The position numbers and the translations under genes were made by a program. Shown one piece after another: positions 1 through 4,746 of a stretch of 5,717 nt of DNA (position 1 is its first letter; the number at the start of each line of letters is the position of its first letter). Origin of the DNA: SKNW01 sp050485865 (GTDB lineage: Bacteria; Gemmatimonadota; Gemmatimonadetes; Longimicrobiales; Gaopeijiaceae); the NCBI GenBank assembly GCA_050485865.1, contig JBJHCE010000183.1, positions 1 through 5,717 on the forward strand, read 5' to 3'. Under the pieces are notes generated by a model. The model was given only the letters and a program-made list of their open reading frames with translations. It searched no databases and had not been told where the DNA came from.

Positions 1-234
1 ATCCGGCTTCTCGACATCCGGGCGGCCATCGACGGGAACCTGGACCTGGAATCCTGCGCGGTGGGGCTCCCCCGATGCTCCGAGTCGAGCCCCTGCCCGG
101 TGCACGACCGGTGGGGGCCGGTCCGGGACCAGATCCGGACCTTCCTCACCGAAACGTCGGTGGCCGACCTCGTCACGGCGCGGGAGGGGAAGCCGCGTCG
201 GACCGGGCGCAGGGTCCGGCCCCGTTCCCGCTGA
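1..234 (+). CDS. Rrf2-family transcriptional regulator, C-terminal fragment
   Basis: The window opens inside this gene; 77 codons remain in frame 1, ending at a TGA at 232-234. The fragment carries the Rrf2 sensor signature: cysteines at fragment residues 19, 26 and 32 (C-x6-C-x5-C), with CPVHDRW following directly. In Rrf2 proteins (IscR, NsrR, RsrR) this cysteine trio ligates an Fe-S cluster or senses nitric oxide or redox state, and an N-terminal winged helix, lost here to the left edge, binds DNA. After the sensor region there is an amphipathic helix (about residues 38-55) and a basic arginine-rich tail. The heme A synthase gene starts 13 bases downstream on the same strand, so the two are probably co-transcribed, and the regulator may control respiratory or heme genes. 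Which cofactor or signal it reads cannot be told from this piece. Confidence 0.85.
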   Translation: MRLLDIRAAIDGNLDLESCAVGLPRCSESSPCPVHDRWGPVRDQIRTFLTETSVADLVTAREGKPRRTGRRVRPRSR

Positions 235-247
235 ACGTTCCCGCCCC

Positions 248-1378
248 ATGCCAGCCGAAGCCACCACCACTCCGCCCCCGGCCCCCCCGCCGGGCTCCGC
301 CCCGCCCCCAGCTTCCGACTGGCGCGCCGGGATCCCCGAAGCGCACCGCCGGCCCATCCGGATCTGGCTCTGGAGCGTGGCGGGAATGACCCTTCTCACC
401 CTCGTCATCGGGGGGATCACCCGGCTCACCCAGTCGGGGCTCTCGATCGTGGACTGGGCGCCGATCATGGGGGTGGTTCCGCCCCTGAACGAGGCCCAGT
501 GGCAGGAGGCCTTCGACGCCTACCGCGCCTCGCCCGAGTATCTGGAGCTTCGCCGCGGCATGTCCATGGAGGAGTTCCGCTTCATCTTCTTCTGGGAGTA
601 CCTCCACCGCCTCGTGGCCCGGGCCATCGGCCTCGTGTTCCTGGTCCCCTTCCTCGTGTTCTGGGTGCAGGGCCGCCTCACGCGCCCCCTCCTCGGGCGG
701 ACCCTGGCCCTCTTCGGGCTCGGGGCGGCGCAGGGCGCCATGGGGTGGTTCATGGTGCGGAGCGGGCTCGTGGACGTGCCCCGGGTGAGCCACTACCGGC
801 TCGCCGCCCACCTGAGCCTGGCCTTCGTGATCTTCGGCTACGCCGTCTGGCTGGCCCGGGACCTGGCTCTCCCCGACGTGCGCCGGCGCGTGGACGGGGG
901 GGTGCGCCGCTTTCTCCTCGCGGGGCTCTGGGTGGTGGGGAGCCTCCTGGCGGTGCAGATCGTGTGGGGCGCCTTCGTGGCCGGGCTCAAGGCCGGCTTC
1001 CAGTACAACACCTTCCCCCTCATGGCGGGGGGGATCTTCCCGCCCGACTTCCTTCGTCTCGAGCCGGCGCTCGCGAACCTCGTCGAGAACCCGGCGGCGG
1101 TGCAGTGGACGCACCGGTTCCTGGGTACGGTCCTCCTCGGTGCCTCCGGGTGGTTCTGGTGGCGGGCCCGGGCCGCTCGCCCGGACGCCTTTTCCGGGCG
1201 GATGAACGCCCTCCTCTTCGGGGGGATCGCCGCCCAGTACCTCCTGGGGGTGGCGACCCTCCTCCTCGTGGTGCCCGTGTGGCTCGGGGTCACGCACCAG
1301 GCGGTGGCCATGGTCCTCGTGGGGATCTGGCTGGCCTGGTTCCACCACGTGCAGAGCGCGGTCCCGGCGGAGCCCTGA
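248..1378 (+). CDS. ctaA: Heme A synthase, COX15/CtaA family (type 2)
   Basis: A 376-residue integral membrane protein that oxidises the C8 methyl of heme O to the formyl group of heme A, the cofactor of aa3-type cytochrome oxidases. Residues 1-36 are a proline/alanine-rich cytoplasmic tail; about eight hydrophobic segments follow (near 37-59, 119-140, 149-170, 186-203, 222-245, 288-306, 320-342 and 346-365). Family landmarks are GGITRLTQSGLSIVDW at 55-70, EYLHR with Glu117 and His120, the SHYRLAAH block with His188, WTHRF with His289 and VTHQA with His350. The four histidines match the heme-ligand positions, and the Glu three residues before the first His matches the catalytic Glu of Bacillus CtaA. 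The extracytoplasmic cysteine pairs of Bacillus-type enzymes are missing, and the long first loop (about 71-118) resembles mitochondrial and alphaproteobacterial Cox15, hence type 2. The ATG has no clear Shine-Dalgarno, so translation may be coupled to the Rrf2 gene ending 13 bases upstream. Family assignment is very secure. Confidence 0.97.
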   Translation: MPAEATTTPPPAPPPGSAPPPASDWRAGIPEAHRRPIRIWLWSVAGMTLLTLVIGGITRLTQSGLSIVDWAPIMGVVPPLNEAQWQEAFDAYRASPEYLELRRGMSMEEFRFIFFWEYLHRLVARAIGLVFLVPFLVFWVQGRLTRPLLGRTLALFGLGAAQGAMGWFMVRSGLVDVPRVSHYRLAAHLSLAFVIFGYAVWLARDLALPDVRRRVDGGVRRFLLAGLWVVGSLLAVQIVWGAFVAGLKAGFQYNTFPLMAGGIFPPDFLRLEPALANLVENPAAVQWTHRFLGTVLLGASGWFWWRARAARPDAFSGRMNALLFGGIAAQYLLGVATLLLVVPVWLGVTHQAVAMVLVGIWLAWFHHVQSAVPAEP

Positions 1379-1390
1379 GCCGTACGCGGA

Positions 1391-1412
1391 CTCCCCGTCA
1401 CTCGTCGGGGGG
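1391..1412. terminator. Weak terminator-like hairpin between convergent genes
   Basis: CTCCCCG at 1391-1397 pairs with CGGGGGG at 1406-1412 (7 bp, one G-U), leaving an 8-base loop that contains the stop codon of the minus-strand DUF2249 gene. It sits where transcripts from the convergent ctaA and DUF2249 genes would meet, so a bidirectional terminator is plausible. No T run follows on either strand, so a role in termination is uncertain. Confidence 0.25.
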
Positions 1413-1670
1413 CGCGCCCTTCCCACCGGTCGCGGGGGGCGTCACCCGCCCGATCTGCATCCACCACTCCGGTGGGCCGTCCTTCAGGAACACCATCCGG
1501 TGCCCCTCGGGGAAGGCGGCCCTGAGGACGCGGGGGAGGTTCGTCGGGTAGTGGTCGTTCACGACGATGAGCGACTCGTCGGCAGGGAGTGCCCGGAACG
1601 CCTCCACGATCGCCTGGTGCCGATGCTCCGGGTGGATCTCGCGGAGGTCCAGGACGCGTACCGGGTTCAT
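1398..1670 (-). CDS. DUF2249 domain protein
   Basis: A small soluble protein of 90 residues. One DUF2249 domain covers about residues 4-76: VLDLREIHPEHRH at 6-18, a helix with FRALPADESL at 25-34, then the hallmark VVNDHYP at 36-42 and a C-terminal strand ending EWWMQIGRV at 68-76. The last 14 residues are a loose Gly/Pro tail. The biochemical role of DUF2249 is not established; from memory it resembles the TusA/SirA fold and often sits near denitrification, hemerythrin or nitric-oxide genes. The ATG at 1670-1668 overlaps the osmC stop (ATGA), and a GGAGGG Shine-Dalgarno lies 6 bases upstream inside osmC, so translation is coupled. It is the second gene of a two-gene unit. Longer readings of this frame up to 2369 are not supported, because they run antisense to nothing conserved and through the osmC coding sequence. 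Confidence 0.85.
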   Translation of the reverse strand: MNPVRVLDLREIHPEHRHQAIVEAFRALPADESLIVVNDHYPTNLPRVLRAAFPEGHRMVFLKDGPPEWWMQIGRVTPPATGGKGAPPDE

Positions 1671-2119
1671 TGAACGCCCTCCGCGGCGGCCGGGGTCACG
1701 ACCTGGACCCGAACCGGGATCCCCTGGCCCACGCTCCGGCTCACGGTGCAGAAGTCCTCGAAGAGCCCGATGCACCGGTCGATGCGGGGCGGGGCCCCCT
1801 CGCCGGGCTCGAGCTCGAGGACCACGTCGAGGCCGCTCACCCGGAGCCGCCCGTCGGCGTTTCGCTCGACGGTGCCCTGCACCCGGGTCGTGAGCCCCTC
1901 CACCGGGATCCGGGCCTTCGCCAGGCAGAAGAGAAGGCTCGAGGACAGGCAGCTTCCCACGGCGGAGCCCAGGAGCTCGAGCGGCGTGGCGCCCGCGCCT
2001 TCGCCAAGGGGGGGCGGCTCGTCGACGGTGAGGGCGGGGGCCCCCGGGCGTGCCGACCGGACGCCGAACCGGTAGCCCGCGTCCCGGGTCAGGGTGAGCT
2101 CGAAGGTGTCGTGGGCCAT
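1667..2119 (-). CDS. OsmC/Ohr-family thiol peroxidase
   Basis: A cytoplasmic protein of 150 residues, the usual OsmC-family length. These enzymes reduce organic (lipid) hydroperoxides using a two-cysteine centre, often with dihydrolipoamide as reductant. The first conserved block, ATPLELLGSAVGSCLSS (44-60), supplies the active-site Glu48 and peroxidatic Cys57; the second, FEDFCTVSRSV (120-130), supplies the resolving Cys124. Spacing matches E. coli OsmC (Cys59 and Cys125), and a third Cys at 65 and another at 116 are extra. The N-terminal third is beta-rich and contains the typical Gly/Pro loop before the helix. Within the family it looks like the broad OsmC/YhfA-type group rather than a certain Ohr. 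The ATG at 2119-2117 has GAGGAG 5 bases upstream; a longer in-frame reading up to 2224 lacks family similarity and was not used. It leads a two-gene unit with the DUF2249 gene. Palindromes at 2161-2263 may be its control region. Confidence 0.9.
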   Translation of the reverse strand: MAHDTFELTLTRDAGYRFGVRSARPGAPALTVDEPPPLGEGAGATPLELLGSAVGSCLSSSLLFCLAKARIPVEGLTTRVQGTVERNADGRLRVSGLDVVLELEPGEGAPPRIDRCIGLFEDFCTVSRSVGQGIPVRVQVVTPAAAEGVQ

Positions 2120-2160
2120 GACGGCTCCTCGCCGGGGGGCCGGCGGTGGGGGGGGTGCAC

Positions 2161-2187
2161 GCGGGAGCGGACCTCGATTCCTCCCGC
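2161..2187. repeat. Inverted repeat in the osmC 5' region
   Basis: GCGGGAG at 2161-2167 is perfectly complementary to CTCCCGC at 2181-2187 with a 13-base spacer. It lies 42-68 bases upstream of the osmC start, so it could be a 5'-UTR hairpin or part of an operator. Seven-base GC-only arms also arise by chance in such GC-rich DNA. Confidence 0.4.
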
Positions 2188-2195
2188 CCGACGAA

Positions 2196-2208
2196 GGTTC
2201 GCCGAACC
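2196..2208. promoter_or_regulatory. Perfect 6-1-6 palindrome, candidate osmC operator
   Basis: GGTTCGCCGAACC is a perfect dyad with a single central base, about 77-89 bases upstream of the osmC ATG. Size and symmetry suit a dimeric regulator site controlling the minus-strand osmC-DUF2249 unit. The regulator is unknown. The half-site TTCG/CGAA is not enough to name a family. Confidence 0.4.
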
Positions 2209-2225
2209 GATTCCCCGCCGGCATC

Positions 2226-2263
2226 GGGGGAAACCCGCGTCAGGGTGTGGGGGAAACCCTGAC
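2226..2263. repeat. Direct repeat overlapping an 8-bp inverted repeat
   Basis: GGGGGAAACCC occurs at 2226-2236 and again at 2249-2259, exactly 23 bases apart (about two helical turns). Within the same stretch GTCAGGGT (2239-2246) is perfectly complementary to ACCCTGAC (2256-2263). Two superimposed symmetries in 38 bases, in front of osmC, suggest protein-binding sites on one face of the DNA or a hairpin. There is no T run, so it is not a usual terminator. Confidence 0.45.
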
Positions 2264-2381
2264 AGGGCGGGCTCGTCCGAGCCCCGCGCCGCGCCGGTCC
2301 GGGGTCCGTGCGACGCCCCACCGATTCCGGCAGAAGATTTTCCTTGCGCTCCCGGGGGTCGCGTTGCACTTTGTAGCCACG

Positions 2382-2701
2382 CTCCAGGGATGAACGGAGT
2401 CGCTCGAGAGGTTCGCCTCGAGAGTGGTTTCCCCTGGAGACCGGGCCACCGGGCAGGACGCTGCAGAGGTGGTACCGGGCCGGGTGCAGGAGCCCGTCCC
2501 GGCGGTGGAGAGGGTGTCGGCCTCCACCGAGAGCCCCCGGAGCTCGGGGGACCTCCCGCCGGGGTTCATTCGGCGAGGGAGAAGGCGCGAGGGGGACCGA
2601 ACCATCCGCACGTGGGTGGCTCCTGAACCAACCGGTCCTTCAGGCCGCCGACAGAACGAAGCCCCCCCACGGCACGTGTACCGTGGGGGGGCTTCCGTTT
2701 T
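2382..2701 (+). ncRNA. Candidate structured leader RNA (attenuator-like)
   Basis: No convincing protein fits here, but the plus strand folds into consecutive hairpins. (a) CTCCAGGG 2382-2389 pairs with CCCTGGAG 2432-2439 and encloses CTC-GA-GAGG-TTCG-CCTC-GA-GAG at 2403-2423, a UUCG-type tetraloop stem with facing GA/GA (tandem sheared-pair type). (b) GGGC 2477-2480 pairs with GCCC 2492-2495 beside a T-box-like GAGGTGGTACC. (c) CGGTGGAG 2503-2510 pairs with CTCCACCG 2522-2529. (d) CCCCCG 2534-2539 pairs with CGGGGG 2545-2550. (e) CCTGAA 2622-2627 pairs with TTCAGG 2639-2644. (f) The terminator at 2655-2701. The terminator ends just ahead of the YdeI ribosome site, so a cis-acting attenuator of the YdeI-BKACE operon is the simplest reading; an independent small RNA is the alternative. 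It lacks the hallmark sequences of RNase P RNA, tmRNA and SRP RNA. The 5' end is set from the first stem, and no good promoter was seen (a weak TTGCGC lies at 2344-2349). Confidence 0.5.
2655..2701 (+). terminator. Strong intrinsic terminator upstream of the YdeI gene
   Basis: The arms at 2658-2672 and 2681-2695 are perfectly complementary over 15 bp, with an 8-base loop containing CACGTG; AACG and CGTT can extend the stem past one bulged C, and TTTT follows at 2698-2701. The T run is only on the plus strand, giving direction. It ends 20 bases before AGGAGG of the YdeI gene, and no plus-strand coding gene precedes it (ctaA ends 1.3 kb upstream with a minus-strand operon between), so it must stop an RNA made in 2264-2650. 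Confidence 0.8.
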
Positions 2702-2735
2702 CATGGTATCCCGTGACCTGCAGGAGGCCCCGGCC

Positions 2736-3407
2736 ATGACGAGCCCGAACCCACGCATCGACGCCTACATCGAGAAGGCGCGTCCCTTTGCCCGCCCGAT
2801 CCTCCACCATGTCCGCACGCTGGTTCACGAGGCCGCAGCGGAGGCCGGGGTCGAGATCGACGAACAGGTGAAGTGGGGGATGCCCTCGTTCGAGTACGAG
2901 GGGCTCATGTGCGGGATGGCGGCCTTCAAGGGGCACTGCGCCCTCAGCTTCTGGAAGGAGGCGATCCTCTTCGCCGGCGCAGCGGGCGGGGCGGCCGACG
3001 CCGCAGGGCCCGTGCCCGACGCCGCCCTCCGGAGCCAGGCAATGGGGCAGTTCGGTCGCATCACATCCCTCGAGGATCTCCCTCCGGATGCGGTGATCCG
3101 GGGCTTCGTCCGGGAGGCCATTCGGCTGAACGCGGAGGGGGTGAAGGTGCCGCCCGCCACCGGGAGCGGAGCCGGGAGGGGCACGGCGCGTCCGGAGGTT
3201 CCCCTTCACGAGGACTTCCGAACCGCACTCGAGGCCCGCCCCGACGTGCTCGAGGCCTTCGAGGCCATGGCGCCCAGCCGGCGAAGGGAGTACGCGGAGT
3301 GGATCGCCGAGGCCAGGCGCGACGCCACCCGGGCGAAGCGGATCGCCACGGCCGTGGAATGGATCGCGGAAGGGAAGTCGCGCAACTGGAAGTACGAGCG
3401 CAAGTGA
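2736..3407 (+). CDS. YdeI/OmdA-family protein (DUF1801 + OmdA)
   Basis: A soluble 223-residue protein with the two-part YdeI layout. Residues about 16-130 are a DUF1801 domain: a helix PILHHVRTLVHEAA (21-34), VKWGMPSFEYEG (45-56) with the typical WGMPSF core, and a strand GHCALSFWKEAILF (66-79). Residues about 158-220 are an OmdA (bacteriocin-protection) domain: DFRTALEARPDVLEAFEAM, then helices SRRREYAEWIAEA and KRIATAVEWIAEG, ending RNWKY. A Gly/Arg-rich linker at 141-152 joins them. Relatives have been linked to polymyxin or bacteriocin resistance, but no reaction is established. The ATG has a textbook AGGAGG 8 bases upstream; the frame stays open further upstream to 2424, but that part runs through the terminator hairpin and has no family similarity. 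The 3' end overlaps the BKACE gene by GTGA. Expression probably depends on read-through of the terminator just upstream. Confidence 0.9.
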   Translation: MTSPNPRIDAYIEKARPFARPILHHVRTLVHEAAAEAGVEIDEQVKWGMPSFEYEGLMCGMAAFKGHCALSFWKEAILFAGAAGGAADAAGPVPDAALRSQAMGQFGRITSLEDLPPDAVIRGFVREAIRLNAEGVKVPPATGSGAGRGTARPEVPLHEDFRTALEARPDVLEAFEAMAPSRRREYAEWIAEARRDATRAKRIATAVEWIAEGKSRNWKYERK

Positions 3408-4291
3408 GCCCGAGCGCGCCCGCCCCGACCGTCGGAGACCCCAGCTCCGGCGCCCCGGTCATGGTCACCGTGGCCATAACCGGATCGCTTCCCCGGAAGG
3501 AGCACAATCCGGCGGTTCCGATCTCGTTGGCGGAGCAGCTCGAATCCACGCACGAGGCCTTCGAGGCCGGCGCGACCGTGGTCCATGTCCACGTGCGGAA
3601 AGGCGACGGCACGCCCACCTCGGACCCGGATCGCTTCGCCGCCTTCCAGGAAGGGATCCGTCGGCTCTGTCCGGGGATCGTCGTGCAGTTCTCCACCGGG
3701 GGGCGTTCCGGGAGCGGGGCCGCGGAACGGGGGGGGATGCTCGCCCTCGGGCCCGACATGGCCTCCCTCACGCCGGGTTCGGTGAACTTCCCGGCGATCG
3801 TCTATCAGAACCCCCCCGACCTCGTCCGGGTGCTCGCCGACTCGATGCGGCGCCACCGGGTGAAGCCCGAACTCGAGATCTTCGACCTCTCGATGATCCA
3901 CGCGGCGGAGGCGCTCGTGGCGGAAGGGGCGCTCGACCCTCCGCTCCACGTCCAGTTCGTGCTCGGTGTGCAGTGGGCGCTCCCGGCACGGCGGCACCTT
4001 CTCCGGTTCCTCGTGGAGGAGCTCGGCCGGGTGCTTCCCGGGTCCACCTGGGCAGCCGCCGGAATCGGTCGGCACCAGCACGAGGTGTGCGGGTGGGCCC
4101 TCGAACTCGGCGGGCACGTGCGGACCGGGCTCGAGGACAACATCCGCCTCGACCGGCACACCCTGGCGCCCTCGAACGCCGCCCTCGTGCGGCGCGCGAC
4201 CGGGCTGGCGGCCGCCGCAGGTCGCCCCGTGGCCACCCCGGCCGAGACGAGGAGGATGCTCGGGCTCGACCCCGGGCCGGGGGCGGCCTGA
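3404..4291 (+). CDS. BKACE-family beta-keto acid cleavage enzyme (DUF849)
   Basis: A soluble TIM-barrel, zinc-dependent enzyme. Family members condense a beta-keto acid with acetyl-CoA and release acetoacetate plus a CoA thioester; the type member Kce uses 3-keto-5-aminohexanoate from lysine fermentation, and others use dehydrocarnitine and similar acids. Numbered from the internal ATG at 3461, the zinc site is Glu14, His42 and His44 (VHVHVR) and Glu225 (GLEDN), with Ser78 (QFSTGG), Thr104, Glu139, Arg221 and Asp226 matching the Kce active site at nearly constant offsets. AAGIGRHQ (198-205) and GGHVRTGLEDN (217-227) are clear family motifs. I chose the GTG at 3404 (295 residues), which overlaps the YdeI stop as GTGA and suggests translational coupling; it adds a 19-residue disordered tail. 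The ATG at 3461 (276 residues) fits the family N-terminus equally well, and neither has a good Shine-Dalgarno. The substrate is unknown; several pocket motifs differ from the commonest forms. Confidence 0.92.
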   Translation: MSPSAPAPTVGDPSSGAPVMVTVAITGSLPRKEHNPAVPISLAEQLESTHEAFEAGATVVHVHVRKGDGTPTSDPDRFAAFQEGIRRLCPGIVVQFSTGGRSGSGAAERGGMLALGPDMASLTPGSVNFPAIVYQNPPDLVRVLADSMRRHRVKPELEIFDLSMIHAAEALVAEGALDPPLHVQFVLGVQWALPARRHLLRFLVEELGRVLPGSTWAAAGIGRHQHEVCGWALELGGHVRTGLEDNIRLDRHTLAPSNAALVRRATGLAAAAGRPVATPAETRRMLGLDPGPGAA

Positions 4292-4746
4292 GCAGCCCTG
4301 TGACATTGAGGCCTCCTTCGTATCGCCTGAGAGGATGGTTCGTATGGTTCGCGCACGGGCCTGGGATATGCTTCGTAGAGGAGGTCCCGTTGAACCCTCC
4401 GGTCCGTCTGGGTCACCGCGCCAGGACCATGTCGCAGGGCTTCCAGCCCCGGCGCCGTGATCGCCACCTGGTTCGAGACTACCGCATGAACCCTTGATGT
4501 TTGGATCGTGCCTTCACCGTGTGGCCTGGGCGGACCCGCTGGACTAGGTTTCACCGGCACGCGGTCGGGACGCCCTGCTCCGGCCTTACGGGCTTCTCCC
4601 AGGCGGCTGCGGCAGCGTCGTTCGGGAGCGCGAACGCCCCCACAGGCGGAGGTATGGCGGAAGGTTGTTCGCAGTTCACGAGACCACGCGGTCTTCCGCA
4701 CCCCTTGACGCAGGCGTCGCCATCGACTTCCGGCGGGGTGACGTAG
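4292..4746. other. 455-base intergenic region, no convincing gene
   Basis: Readings here are short, lack family similarity and are mostly arginine/proline-rich shadows. The stretch looks less GC-extreme than its neighbours. Visible structure: a nested hairpin at 4414-4459 (CACCGCGCC with GGCGCCGTG, one mismatch, enclosing GGGCT-TCC-AGCCC at 4437-4449), an inverted repeat CGTTCG/CGAACG at 4619-4624 and 4631-4636, and a short GCGG-TCTT-CCGC stem near 4689-4700. None is followed by a T run, so I see no terminator for the BKACE gene. TTGACG at 4705-4710 could be a -35 element for the TrkH gene, but no good -10 lies at the right spacing. GGGGTG at 4735-4740 serves as the TrkH ribosome site. It may be simple 5' regulatory DNA or the remains of a decayed gene. 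Confidence 0.6.

Noticed and set aside
173..1426. Long minus-strand open frame opposite ctaA
   Set aside because: It runs antisense to the unmistakable heme A synthase; its His/Pro/Glu-rich, low-complexity translation is what GC-rich antisense frames produce, with no family similarity.
1398..2369. Extended 323-residue reading of the DUF2249 frame
   Set aside because: Only the last 90 residues match DUF2249. The rest is out-of-frame osmC sequence, and a coupled ATG with a Shine-Dalgarno exists at 1670.
2382..2701. RNase P RNA, tmRNA, SRP RNA or 6S RNA
   Set aside because: No GAGGAAAGTCC or ACAGAA-type P RNA core, no tmRNA ends or tag frame, no SRP GGAAGG..AGCA loop, and the fold is a string of hairpins rather than the rod of 6S RNA.
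2424..2735. N-terminal extension of the YdeI protein
   Set aside because: The open frame crosses the hairpins and the intrinsic terminator, has no family similarity, and AGGAGG sits correctly before the ATG at 2736.
3206..4306. Minus-strand open frame of 366 codons with a good AGGAGG ahead of its ATG at 4306
   Set aside because: Despite the attractive ribosome site it lies antisense to the BKACE and YdeI genes, and its translation is Pro/Gly/His-rich without recognisable motifs.
4411..4490. tRNA-like stretch with GGTTCGAGACTACC resembling a T-arm
   Set aside because: The bases flanking TTCGAGA do not pair as a 5-bp T-stem, and no acceptor stem or anticodon arm could be built.
4501..4746. 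Possible small protein of 81 residues upstream of trkH
   Set aside because: No Shine-Dalgarno at its start, no recognisable motif, biased composition, and its end coincides with the trkH ribosome site region only by chance.
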